64,000 bases of DNA from DATEDA01 sp963754305 (GTDB taxonomy: Bacteria > Pseudomonadota > Gammaproteobacteria > Burkholderiales > SG8-39): contig CAVWFR010000049.1 in NCBI GenBank assembly GCA_963754305.1, positions 1-64,000 on the forward strand, in the 5' to 3' direction. A program made the translations under genes and the position numbers. Shown piece after piece: positions 52,614 through 61,332 of the stretch (within the stretch, counting starts at the first letter, position 1; each line of letters opens with the position of its first letter). A model generated the notes under the pieces. The model was not told where the DNA came from and did no database searches. It was given only the letters and a program-made list of their open reading frames with translations.

Positions 52614-55474
52614 GCGCCGATTTCACCACGAAAGCGCGAGAGCGTCGCTCCGGGCGCAATGCCCTTCAGGCGAGCGACGGCAAGGGGCGTCTGTCCGCCG
52701 CCGAAGCTCGCCTGCTTCGGTATCGCGCCGCCGCGGCGCACGCGGATCGCGCAGTACTTGAACTCTGGAATCTTGCCGAACGGGTCGAGCACCGGGTTGG
52801 TGAGCTTGTTCGCCGCCGCCTCGTAGTAGCAGAACGGGATGAATACCGCGCCCTGCGGCGTGCCCTCGTCGACCCGCGCGTAAAGCGAGATCGCCCCGCG
52901 CCGCGACTCCACCGTCACCACCTCGCCCGGCGTCACCCCTAGCCGCTCCAGATCGAGCGGGTGGATGCTCGCCACCGGCTCCGGCTCGATCGCGTCGAGC
53001 ACGCCGGCGCGGCGCGTGATCGCCCCGGTGTGCCAGTGCTCGAGCTGGCGGCCGGTGATCAGCACCAGCGGGTACGCGTCGTCGGGCCGCTCGTCGGCGG
53101 GGATGATGTCCGCCGGCACGAACTTGGCGCGGCCGGTCGCGGTCGGGAAGTGCTCGGTGAACACCACCGGCTGCCCGGGATCGCCCTCGTTCTCGCACGG
53201 ATAGGTCACCGACGAATCGCGCTCCAGGCGCTCATAGGTGATGCCGGCGATCGAGTCCATGCACTGGCGCATCTCGTTGAACACGTCGCGCGGATGCGCG
53301 TACTGCCAGTCGAGCCCCATGCGCCGCGCGAGCTCCTGGATGATCCACAGGTCCTCCTTCGCCTCTCCCGGCGGCTCGACCGCCTTGCGGCCGAGCTGCA
53401 CCATGCGGTCGGTGTTGGTCACGGTGCCGACCTTCTCTGGCCACGCGGTCGCCGGCAGCACCACGTCGGCGAGGTAGGCGGTCTCGGTGAGGAAGATGTC
53501 CTGCACGACCAGGTGATCGAGCGCCGCGAGCGCCTCGCGCGCGTGGTCGACGTCCGGGTCGGACATCGCCGGGTTCTCGCCCATGACGTACATCCCGCGG
53601 ATCTCGCCTTGCTTCGCCGCGTTCATGATCTCGACCACGGTGAGGCCGGGTCTCGCGTCCAGCGGCTGTCCCCAGAGCCGCTCGAAACGCTGCTGCGCTT
53701 CCGGGTTGTCGACGCGCTGGTAGTCGGGGAAGACCATCGGGATCAAGCCCGAATCGGAGGCGCCCTGGACGTTGTTCTGCCCGCGCAACGGGTGGAGACC
53801 GGTGCCCGGCCGGCCGATCTGACCGGTGACGAGCGTGAGCGCGATCAGGCAGCGCGCGTTGTCGGTGCCGTGGATGTGCTGCGAGATCCCCATGCCCCAG
53901 AGGATCATCGAGCCTTTCGACGTGGCGTAGAGACGCGCGACCTCGCGGATCGTCGCGGCGGAGATGCCACAGATCGGCGCCATCTTCTCCGGCGAGTACT
54001 TCCGGACGTTCTCCTGCAGGGCTTCGAAGTTGGCGGTCCGCTCGCGGACGAACGCCTCGTTGACCAGCCCCTCCTCGACGATCGTGTACAGCATCGCGTT
54101 GAGCAGCGCGACGTCGGTGTCGGGGTTGAACTGCAGGAAGTGGGTCGCGTGCCGGGCGAGATCGGTGCGCCGCGGATCGGCGACGATCAGTTTCACGCCG
54201 CGCTTCGCCGCGTTCTTCATCCACGTCGCGGCGACCGGGTGATTGCCGGTCGGGTTCGCGCCGATGACGAGCACCACTTCGGCGTTTGCGACGTCGCGGA
54301 CCTGGTTCGATACGGCGCCCGAGTTGATGCCTTCCATCAGCGCGGCGACGCTGGAGGCGTGGCAGAGGCGCGTGCAATGGTCGACGTTGTTCGAGCCGAA
54401 CCCGGTGCGCACGAGTTTCTGGAAGAGGTAGGCCTCCTCGTTCGTGCCCTTCGCCGAGCCGAACCCGGCCAGCGCCCGCGGGCCCCGGCCGTCGCGGATC
54501 GCGCGCAGGCCGTTCGCCGCGAGGTCGAGCGCTTCATCCCAGGTCGCCTCGCGGAACGCGTCCTGCCAGCGGTCGGGATCGACGACGAAGTCTTTCGTCT
54601 TCGGCACTCCGGGCTTGCGCACGAGCGGCTTCGTCAGCCGCTGCTTGTGGTTGACGTAATCGAAGCCGTAGCGGCCCTTGACGCACAGCCGCCCCGAGTT
54701 CGCCGGGCCGTCGGCGCCTTCGACCTGGAGGATCCGGTTGTCCTTGATGTGGTACGTCAGCAGACACCCGACGCCGCAGTACGGGCAGACCGAGTCCACC
54801 TTGCTGTCGACCTCGGCCAGCCCGACCTCGCGCGCCGGCATCAGCGCTCCGGTGGGGCACACCTGGACGCATTCGCCGCAGGCGACGCAGGTGGACGCAC
54901 CCATCGGATCGTCGAGGTCGAACACGATGGCCGAGTGATCGCCGCGGAACGCGTAGCCGATCACGTCATTCACCTGCTCCTCTCGGCAGGCGCGCACGCA
55001 GCGCGTGCACTGGATGCAAGCGTCGAGATTGACTGCAATCGCCGGATGCGATAGATCGGCCCGCGGCTGCTCGCGCGCCGGAAAGCGCGGCCGCCCCACT
55101 CCCAGGCGCTTCGCCCATGCATCGACCTTGTTCCGCTTCGTGTAGCGCTTCTCAGGCATGTCGGCGAGCAGGAGCTCGATCACCAGCCGCTGCGACTTGA
55201 GCGCGCGCTCGCTGTCGGTCGCGACCTCCATCCCGTCCTTCGGATAGCGGCAGCACGACGGCGCGAGGACGCGCTCGCCCTTGATCTCGACCATGCACGC
55301 GCGGCAGTTGCCGTCGGAGCGGATGCGGCCGCCGTAGCAGAGATGCGGGATGACGACGCCGTTCTTGCGCGCGGTCGCGATGATCGGCTCGTCGGCGCGG
55401 CCGACCACGGTGCGGCCGTTCAGCTTGAACTCGATCGGCAGCGCCGCGACTTCCTCTCTGGTGATCGCCGTCAT
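52538..55474 (-). CDS. NAD-dependent formate dehydrogenase, molybdo/tungsto-pterin alpha subunit
   Basis: The 978-residue protein has an N-terminal [2Fe-2S] domain (HLCYGGRIRSDGNCRACMVEIKGE), two ferredoxin-type clusters (CIQCTRCVRACREEQ, CVACGECVQVCPTGAL), a [4Fe-4S] plus bis-pterin domain beginning VCPYCGVGCLLTYHI, and the metal-ligand Cys in RLCHASSVAAL. The C-terminal molybdopterin dinucleotide-binding domain follows. It oxidises formate to CO2 in the cytoplasm. The final about 60 residues lack similarity to usual C-termini and overlap the kinase gene, so the true end may be earlier or altered by a frameshift. It lies 13 bases after the beta subunit. Confidence 0.92.
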   Translation of the reverse strand: MTAITREEVAALPIEFKLNGRTVVGRADEPIIATARKNGVVIPHLCYGGRIRSDGNCRACMVEIKGERVLAPSCCRYPKDGMEVATDSERALKSQRLVIELLLADMPEKRYTKRNKVDAWAKRLGVGRPRFPAREQPRADLSHPAIAVNLDACIQCTRCVRACREEQVNDVIGYAFRGDHSAIVFDLDDPMGASTCVACGECVQVCPTGALMPAREVGLAEVDSKVDSVCPYCGVGCLLTYHIKDNRILQVEGADGPANSGRLCVKGRYGFDYVNHKQRLTKPLVRKPGVPKTKDFVVDPDRWQDAFREATWDEALDLAANGLRAIRDGRGPRALAGFGSAKGTNEEAYLFQKLVRTGFGSNNVDHCTRLCHASSVAALMEGINSGAVSNQVRDVANAEVVLVIGANPTGNHPVAATWMKNAAKRGVKLIVADPRRTDLARHATHFLQFNPDTDVALLNAMLYTIVEEGLVNEAFVRERTANFEALQENVRKYSPEKMAPICGISAATIREVARLYATSKGSMILWGMGISQHIHGTDNARCLIALTLVTGQIGRPGTGLHPLRGQNNVQGASDSGLIPMVFPDYQRVDNPEAQQRFERLWGQPLDARPGLTVVEIMNAAKQGEIRGMYVMGENPAMSDPDVDHAREALAALDHLVVQDIFLTETAYLADVVLPATAWPEKVGTVTNTDRMVQLGRKAVEPPGEAKEDLWIIQELARRMGLDWQYAHPRDVFNEMRQCMDSIAGITYERLERDSSVTYPCENEGDPGQPVVFTEHFPTATGRAKFVPADIIPADERPDDAYPLVLITGRQLEHWHTGAITRRAGVLDAIEPEPVASIHPLDLERLGVTPGEVVTVESRRGAISLYARVDEGTPQGAVFIPFCYYEAAANKLTNPVLDPFGKIPEFKYCAIRVRRGGAIPKQASFGGGQTPLAVARLKGIAPGATLSRFRGEIGAWPRRRPKSSSTRSSGSASSRRARE

Positions 55475-55487
55475 ACGCGAACCCCGT

Positions 55488-57254
55488 TCACGAAAGCTCT
55501 TGCGGGAAGTATTTCAGGACCGACAGGACCGGGTTCGGCGCCGCCTGGCCCAGGCCGCAGATCGATGCGTCCATCATCGCGCCCGAAAGCTCGGTGAGCA
55601 ACTCCGGGTTCCAGCGTTCGCCCGCCATGAGGGCGAGCGCCTTCGCGGTCCCGACGCGGCATGGCGTGCATTGGCCGCACGACTCGTCCTTGAAGAAGCG
55701 CATCAGGTTGCGCGCCGCAGCAGCCGCGCGGTCCTTATCCGACAGCACCACCACTGCGGCCGAGCCGATGAACGACCCGTAGGCCTGCAGCGTGTCGAAG
55801 TCGAGCGGCAGGTGCGCGAGCGACGCGGGGAGAATTCCGCCCGAGGCGCCGCCGGGGAGATAGCCGTAGAGCGCGTGCCCGTCGAGCATGCCGCCGCAGT
55901 ACTCGTCGATGAGCTCCGCCGCCGTGATCCCGGCCGGCGCGAGATGTACGCCGGGCCGCTTCACCCGGCCCGAGACGGAGAACGAGCGCAGACCCTTGCG
56001 GCCGTTGCGGCCGAAGCCGGCGAACCACTCGGCGCCGCGCTCTACGATGTCGCGCACCCAGTACACGGTCTCCATGTTGTGCTCGAGCGTCGGGAAGCCG
56101 AAGAGCCCGACCTGCGCGACGTACGGCGGGCGCAGGCGCGGCATGCCACGCTTGCCCTCGATCGACTCGATCATCGCCGATTCTTCGCCGCAGATGTAGG
56201 CGCCCGCGCCGCGTCGAAGATCGATCGGCGGGAGCGCGCAGGGCGGATCGGCCGCGAGCCTCGCGAGCTCGCGCTCCAGGATCGCGCGGCAGCCATGGTA
56301 CTCGTCGCGGAGATACACGTAGCAGGCGCCGGCCTGCACCGCCCACGCGGCGACGAGCATCCCTTCGATGAAGCGGTGCGGATCGCGCTCGAGGTAGGCG
56401 CGATCCTTGAAGGTGCCCGGCTCGCCCTCGTCGATGTTGATCGCCACGACCTTCGGCTGCGGCTCGGCGCGTACCACGCGCCATTTGCGTCCGGCCGGAA
56501 ACCCCGCGCCGCCGAGCCCGCGCAGGCCCGAGTGCTCCATCTGCTCGATGATCCGCGCGGGATCGTGCTTGCCCTCCAGGCAATCCTGGATCAGGCGATA
56601 GCCGCCAGCGTTCCGATAGGTGTCGTAGCCCACGTAGTCGGGGTTCGTCTCGCGGACCACACCCGGCGTGTTCTTCGCCTCGATGAATGACGCGGGCGTG
56701 AAGCGTGCGCCGTCCTTCGACGGCGGATGCACGATATCGCGGCGGACGACGAGCGCCTGGATGCGCTCAGGCGTCGCACAAGGCACCGGATGTTGCCCCA
56801 CGGTCGCTGCCGGCGCCTGCTCGCACCGCCCTAGGCACGGCGCGTGCAGGACGCGCACGCCGGGACCGAGCCGCTCGGGCAGGCTCGCGAGCAGCGCGTG
56901 CGCGCCCGCCAGCTCGCACGCGATCGAATCGCAGACGCGCACCGTGATCGCCGGCGGAGCGGCGGCGCCGTCCTTCACCACGTCGAAGTGGTGGTAGAAG
57001 GTCGCGACCTCGTACACTTCGGTCATCGCGAGCTTCATCTCCTCCGCGAGCGCGACGAGATGACGGGCGGCGAGATGGCCGTAGCGGTCCTGGACCCGGT
57101 GCAGATGCTCGATGAGCAGATCGCGTCGCCGCGGTGCATCACCGAGCAGCGCACGCACCTCGGCGAGCGCCGCGCGGTCGACTCGGCGGCCTTTCGGCGT
57201 GGGACGGACCTTGGAATCGCGGATCGGAGAGGGCACCTGCAGCCGGTCGTTCAT
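55488..57254 (-). CDS. NAD-dependent formate dehydrogenase, fused gamma-beta (NuoE/NuoF-like) subunit
   Basis: The 588-residue protein is a natural fusion. Residues about 1-160 are a thioredoxin-like [2Fe-2S] NuoE/FdsG domain with CDSIACELAGA and CLGRCEQAPA. The rest is NuoF/FdsB-like with GLRGLGGAGFPAGRKW and INIDEGEPGTFKDR (FMN/NAD site). The [4Fe-4S] ligand motif ESCGQCTPCRVG closes the domain. It passes electrons from the alpha subunit to NAD. The two-subunit architecture matches the Fdh1A/Fdh1B type known from Methylobacterium, which can use tungsten. Fnr-type box 4 lies 39 bases before the ATG. Confidence 0.93.
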   Translation of the reverse strand: MNDRLQVPSPIRDSKVRPTPKGRRVDRAALAEVRALLGDAPRRRDLLIEHLHRVQDRYGHLAARHLVALAEEMKLAMTEVYEVATFYHHFDVVKDGAAAPPAITVRVCDSIACELAGAHALLASLPERLGPGVRVLHAPCLGRCEQAPAATVGQHPVPCATPERIQALVVRRDIVHPPSKDGARFTPASFIEAKNTPGVVRETNPDYVGYDTYRNAGGYRLIQDCLEGKHDPARIIEQMEHSGLRGLGGAGFPAGRKWRVVRAEPQPKVVAINIDEGEPGTFKDRAYLERDPHRFIEGMLVAAWAVQAGACYVYLRDEYHGCRAILERELARLAADPPCALPPIDLRRGAGAYICGEESAMIESIEGKRGMPRLRPPYVAQVGLFGFPTLEHNMETVYWVRDIVERGAEWFAGFGRNGRKGLRSFSVSGRVKRPGVHLAPAGITAAELIDEYCGGMLDGHALYGYLPGGASGGILPASLAHLPLDFDTLQAYGSFIGSAAVVVLSDKDRAAAAARNLMRFFKDESCGQCTPCRVGTAKALALMAGERWNPELLTELSGAMMDASICGLGQAAPNPVLSVLKYFPQELS

Positions 57255-57292
57255 CGCGAGCTAGCGTATCACGCAGCCTTGCCGCGTCGACA

Positions 57293-57306
57293 TTGACGCG
57301 GGTCAA
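57293..57306. promoter_or_regulatory. Fnr-type box 4 (TTGACGCGGGTCAA)
   Basis: Perfect TTGAC-N4-GTCAA palindrome 39 bases upstream of the fused formate dehydrogenase subunit gene. Confidence 0.75.
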
Positions 57307-57328
57307 GCGCCGCGCTCGAGCGCGGGAA

Positions 57329-58253
57329 TCAAGCGCGCGAGAGAAAGCCCTGGAGCGCGCCGTTGACCGCCGCGGGCGCTTCCATGTTCGACATGTGCCC
57401 CGCGGTGGGCACGGTCACGCGGCGCGCGCCGGGAATCTCGCGGGCCAACGTCTCGGACATGCGCTGAAAATCCGCCAGATCCCGGTCGCCCACGATCGCA
57501 AGAGTGGGCGCGCGTATCGCCGCCGAGCCGCGTCGCCGCGGGCGGCGAGACCGGCCGCTCCGGGTTCTGGTTGACGAAGTGCCAGCCGGAGTAATCGTCC
57601 ACCATCCGCTTCAGGCGGGCAGCGACCGCCGGGTTCTCGCGCGCCGGGGCGAACAGCGGCAGGCCAAGCCAGAGCGATTTCGCCGCGGCGATATCCCCCC
57701 GCCGCGCCGCGTCGACGACCGGCGCGTAGGCCGCCACCCACTCCCGCGACCATTGCCAGCCGCCGATCACCCCGCCGATCACGGTGAGCGTCCGCAGGCC
57801 GTCGGGATAGGTGATCGCGTAGTCGAGCGCGAAGCGCCCGCCCATCGACAGGCCGACGAGATGCGGCCGGCGCGCGCCGAGATGTTCGGCGAGCGCGGCG
57901 AGATCCTCGGCATTCGAGTACGGCTGGCCGACGACCGGCAGCGCCGACTTCCCGAAGCCGCGCGCGTCGTACCGGATCACGCGGTAATCGCGCGCGAGGA
58001 CCTCGAACTGGTCGTCCCACATGCGCGTGTCGAGCGTGAACGCGTGCACCAGCACGACCGGCTCGCCGATCCCCGCGGCCTCGTAGTAAAGCCGCGTGCC
58101 GTTGACGTCGGCCAATCCGCTCGAGCGCTTCGATCCGAACGGGTCGGATCCGCCGGGACCGGCGCAGGCGGCGAGGGTGAGCGTGGAGCCGGCGGCGAGG
58201 AAGCGGCGGCGCGAAAGGTCGATGCGTGGGGTATTCGGCACGGCGGACTCCAT
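57329..58253 (-). pseudogene. Alpha/beta-hydrolase with Tat/lipoprotein-like signal, frameshifted
   Basis: From the ATG at 58253 the product has a twin-arginine-like start SRRRFLAAGSTLTLAACAG with a possible lipobox Cys. An alpha/beta-hydrolase fold follows: VVLVHAFTLDTRMWDDQ, RVIRYDARGFGKS and nucleophile elbow GLSMGGRFALDY. Near 57511-57530 the frame shifts. The continuation IRAPTLAIVGDRDLADFQRM with the catalytic Asp and AGHMSNMEAPAAVN with the catalytic His is in another frame and ends at 57329. A single extra base explains it. Probable esterase or lactone hydrolase if functional. Confidence 0.8.
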
Positions 58254-58463
58254 CTTACCCGCGCGACAGGTCGGATCTCCAGCGGGGGCTCGCGACGGGT
58301 TTCGCGAGGCGATACGTCTGGTCGCTCTTCCGCAGAACGACCCCGGTTCGATTCGGTGCGCTGAGCGAGCGTCACCGTCCTGATACGACCAACATGGTGT
58401 CGATCATCAAACGCATTGCGGTCGCTGCGGGCTGCTCGTCTGCGCCGCGCTGTCGACGCCGGC

Positions 58464-59144
58464 TCAAGTCTCCACCAAGCGTCGGAGCTTCGCGACGGCC
58501 GTCTCCGGGCTCGTGAGGACGTTCCCGCCGATCGCCGCGGCGACCGCGGGCGCTGCTCGTGCCATCGAGAACTGTGCGAGCAGCACGGCGTCGTGACCGC
58601 CGAGCGAGGCCGCCGCCGCGGCGACGAGGCGATCGTGCTCCGCGCCGTTGCCCGCGTTCAGTGCTTGCATCGCCTCCGGCACGAACACCGGCGTGATCGC
58701 GGCGTCCATCCGCCGCGCCGCCGCAAGCGCGCGCAACTCACCGGTCATCGAAGGCAGCGTCGGCGCGAACGTCGCGACGATCGCGATCCGCCGGCCGGCG
58801 TCGAGCGCGGCCTCGAGCATCGCCTCGTTGGGCTTCAGCACCGGGATGTACGCCGCCGCGCGCGCGGCGTCGATCGCGGCGCCGAACGCCGAGCAGGTGT
58901 ACAGGATGCCGTCGGCGCCGAAGCTGGCCGCATAACCGGCGAGCGCCACGATGCGCTCGGTCATCGGCCCGGCGAGCGTGCCGCGGGTCTCGAGGTCGCG
59001 GCTCAGCCCGTCGTCCAGGAGATTGACCGTTTCGGCCTCGGGCCACCCGCGCGCGAACGCTGCAGCGATCGGATCCATCGCCACCCGAACGGCGTGAATG
59101 AGCGCGATGCGGGGCGCTATCTCGCGCGAGCGGCGGATGCTCAT
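58464..59144 (-). CDS. Aspartate/glutamate-racemase-superfamily protein lacking one catalytic Cys
   Basis: The 226-residue protein has the Asp/Glu racemase two-domain fold: IALIHAVRVAMDPIAAAFARGWPEAE, GILYTCSAFGAAIDAAR, and later HDAVLLAQFSMARAAPAV. The first catalytic Cys is present (YTCSAFG), but the second, usually in a C-T-x-M type motif, is replaced by QFSMA. Racemase or maleate-isomerase chemistry that needs two cysteines is therefore doubtful; a decarboxylase or a one-Cys variant is possible. It lies 25 bases downstream of sucD on the same strand. Confidence 0.82.
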   Translation of the reverse strand: MSIRRSREIAPRIALIHAVRVAMDPIAAAFARGWPEAETVNLLDDGLSRDLETRGTLAGPMTERIVALAGYAASFGADGILYTCSAFGAAIDAARAAAYIPVLKPNEAMLEAALDAGRRIAIVATFAPTLPSMTGELRALAAARRMDAAITPVFVPEAMQALNAGNGAEHDRLVAAAAASLGGHDAVLLAQFSMARAAPAVAAAIGGNVLTSPETAVAKLRRLVET

Positions 59145-59169
59145 GCTCGGCGCAGGCTAACGCCGGCGA

Positions 59170-60057
59170 TCAGGCCTTCAGCACCGACTTCAGCAGCTTG
59201 CCCATTTCCGCCGGGTTGCGGGTCACCGCGATCCCGCATTCCTCCATCACCGCGAGCTTCTCCTGCGCAGTGCCCTTGCCGCCAGAGATGATTGCGCCCG
59301 CGTGCCCCATGCGCTTTCCGGGCGGCGCGGTGACGCCGGCGATGAAGCCTACGACCGGCTTCTTCATGTTCGCCTTGACCCAGCGCGCGGCGTCCTCCTC
59401 GTCCGACCCGCCGATCTCGCCGATCATGATCACCGCCTCGGTCTCGGGGTCGTCGTTGAAGCGCTGCAGGACGTCGACGTGCTTCATGCCGTTCACCGGG
59501 TCGCCGCCGGTCCCCACCGCGCTCGACTGCCCCAATCCCACCGCGCTGAGCTGCCACACGGCCTCGTAGGTCAGCGTGCCCGAGCGCGACACGACCCCGA
59601 TGCGGCCCTTCTTGTGGATGTGGCCGGGCATGATGCCGATCTTGATCTCGTCGGGCGTGATGACGCCGGGGCAGTTCGGCCCGACCAGCAGCGTCTTCTT
59701 CCCGAGCTTGCGCATGCGGTTGCGCACTTCGATCATGTCGCGCACCGGGATGCCCTCGGTGATGCAGATCACGAGCTCCAGGTCGGCATCCACCGCCTCC
59801 CAGATCGCCTGCGCGGCGGCGGGCGGCGGCACGTAGATCACCGAGACGGTCGCGCCCGTGTTCGCCTTCGCCTCGACCACGCTCGCGAAGATCGGGATGC
59901 CCTCGAAGCTTTCGCCCGCTTTCTTCGGATTCACGCCGGCGACGAAGCAGCTCTTCCCGTTCGCGTAGTCGCGGCACATCCGGGTGTGGAACTGCCCGGT
60001 CTTGCCGGTGATCCCTTGGGTGACGACCCTGGTGTTGCGATTGATGAGAATCGACAT
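59170..60057 (-). CDS. sucD: Succinate-CoA ligase, ADP-forming, alpha subunit
   Basis: The 295-residue protein is SucD: INRNTRVVTQGITGKTGQFHT (CoA-binding Rossmann loop), GVNPKKAGESFEGIPIFASV, ITEGIPVRDMIEV, and the phosphohistidine loop MGHAGAIISGGKGTAQEK. With SucC it interconverts succinyl-CoA and succinate with substrate-level phosphorylation. The malate-CoA ligase subunit MtkB has the same size, but the sequence reads as ordinary betaproteobacterial SucD. It is 12 bases after sucC. Confidence 0.96.
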   Translation of the reverse strand: MSILINRNTRVVTQGITGKTGQFHTRMCRDYANGKSCFVAGVNPKKAGESFEGIPIFASVVEAKANTGATVSVIYVPPPAAAQAIWEAVDADLELVICITEGIPVRDMIEVRNRMRKLGKKTLLVGPNCPGVITPDEIKIGIMPGHIHKKGRIGVVSRSGTLTYEAVWQLSAVGLGQSSAVGTGGDPVNGMKHVDVLQRFNDDPETEAVIMIGEIGGSDEEDAARWVKANMKKPVVGFIAGVTAPPGKRMGHAGAIISGGKGTAQEKLAVMEECGIAVTRNPAEMGKLLKSVLKA

Positions 60058-60069
60058 CGCCCGCTCCCG

Positions 60070-61236
60070 CTACTTGCCCTTGGCGGCGGCGACCACCTTT
60101 TGCGCCGCATCGGCCATGTCCGCCGCCGAGATGATCGGCAGCGCCGAGTCGGCGAGGATCTGCTTGCCGAGCTCGACGTTCGTTCCCTCGAGCCGCACTA
60201 CGAGCGGCACCCTGAGGCTCACGACCTTCGCCGCCGCGACGAGCGCAGTCGCGATCACGTCGCACTTCATGATGCCCCCGAAGATGTTGACGAGGATCGC
60301 CTTCAGCTCCGGGTTGCGGAGCATGATCTTGAAGGCCTCGGTGACCTTCTCGGTGGTCGCGCCGCCGCCGACGTCGAGGAAGTTGGCGGGCGCGCCGCCG
60401 TAGAACTTGATGATGTCCATCGTCGCCATGGCGAGCCCGGCGCCGTTCACCAGGCAGCCGATGTTGCCGTCGAGCTGGATGTAGTTGAGATCGAACTTCG
60501 AAGCCTCGACCTCGGCCGGGTCCTCCTCGTCGAGGTCGCGCATCGCCACCACCTCGGGATGACGGAAGAGCGCGTTGTCGTCGAAGTTGATTTTGGCGTC
60601 GAGCGCGACCACCTTGCCGTCGCCGGTCAAAATCATCGGATTGACCTCGGCGAGCGATGCGTCGGTTTCCCAGAACGCCCGATAGAGGCCCTGCAGCACC
60701 GCGCGCGCGGAGGCGAGGCTCGCCTCGGGCACGCCGATCTTGCGCGCGATGCCATCGGCCTCGCCATCCGTGAGGCCCGAGTCGGGATCCACGAACGCCG
60801 TATGGATCTTCTCCGGGTGGCTGGCCGCGACCTCCTCGATGTCCATGCCGCCCTCAGAGGAGGCCATCAGCGCGACCTTCTGGCTACCGCGATCGACGAC
60901 CATACCGACGTAATACTCCTGCTTGATGTCGGCGCCCTCTTCGATCAGCAGCCGCCGCACCTTCTGGCCTTGCGGACCGGTCTGGTGAGTAACGAGCTGC
61001 ATGCCGAGGATCTGCCCGGCGAGCGTCTTCACCTCGTCGACCGAGCGCGCGAGCTTCACGCCGCCGCCCTTGCCGCGGCCGCCGGCGTGGATCTGCGCCT
61101 TCACCACCCACATCGGGCCGCCGAGCGTCTTCGCTGCCTGCACCGCTTCGTCGACCGAGAAGCAGGGCACCGAGCGCGGCGTCGCCACGCCGTACTTGCG
61201 CAGCACCTCTTTAGCCTGGTACTCGTGGATCTTCAT
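60070..61236 (-). CDS. sucC: Succinate-CoA ligase, ADP-forming, beta subunit
   Basis: The 388-residue protein is SucC with its ATP-grasp domain: MKIHEYQAKEVLRKYGVATP, WVVKAQIHAGGRGKGGGVKLA, and the conserved DGNIGCLVNGAGLAMATMD, FLDVGGGATTEKV and VNIFGGIMKCDVIA. It forms the catalytic dimer with SucD. A one-mismatch copy of the Fnr-type box lies 70 bases upstream, connecting this TCA-cycle enzyme with the oxalate/formate genes. Malate-CoA ligase (MtkA) is closely related, but nothing here specifically indicates it. Confidence 0.96.
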   Translation of the reverse strand: MKIHEYQAKEVLRKYGVATPRSVPCFSVDEAVQAAKTLGGPMWVVKAQIHAGGRGKGGGVKLARSVDEVKTLAGQILGMQLVTHQTGPQGQKVRRLLIEEGADIKQEYYVGMVVDRGSQKVALMASSEGGMDIEEVAASHPEKIHTAFVDPDSGLTDGEADGIARKIGVPEASLASARAVLQGLYRAFWETDASLAEVNPMILTGDGKVVALDAKINFDDNALFRHPEVVAMRDLDEEDPAEVEASKFDLNYIQLDGNIGCLVNGAGLAMATMDIIKFYGGAPANFLDVGGGATTEKVTEAFKIMLRNPELKAILVNIFGGIMKCDVIATALVAAAKVVSLRVPLVVRLEGTNVELGKQILADSALPIISAADMADAAQKVVAAAKGK

Positions 61237-61305
61237 CGCTGCTGCACTCCTTCCACGCCGGTGAGCGCGGGCGGCAAGTCTCGCGCGCGCCGCACCGCCG
61301 CCGCA

Positions 61306-61319
61306 TTGACGCGGCTCAA
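61306..61319. promoter_or_regulatory. Fnr-type box 5, one mismatch (TTGACGCGGCTCAA)
   Basis: TTGAC-N4-CTCAA, one base short of the perfect palindrome, 70 bases upstream of the sucC ATG and just downstream of the DUF2889 stop. Confidence 0.6.
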
Positions 61320-61332
61320 ATTCCTGCGCCGG

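Noticed and set aside
59170..61236. Malate-CoA ligase (mtkAB) of a serine cycle
   Set aside because: Sequence reads as ordinary betaproteobacterial SucC/SucD and no malyl-CoA lyase, hydroxypyruvate reductase or serine-glyoxylate aminotransferase is in the window.
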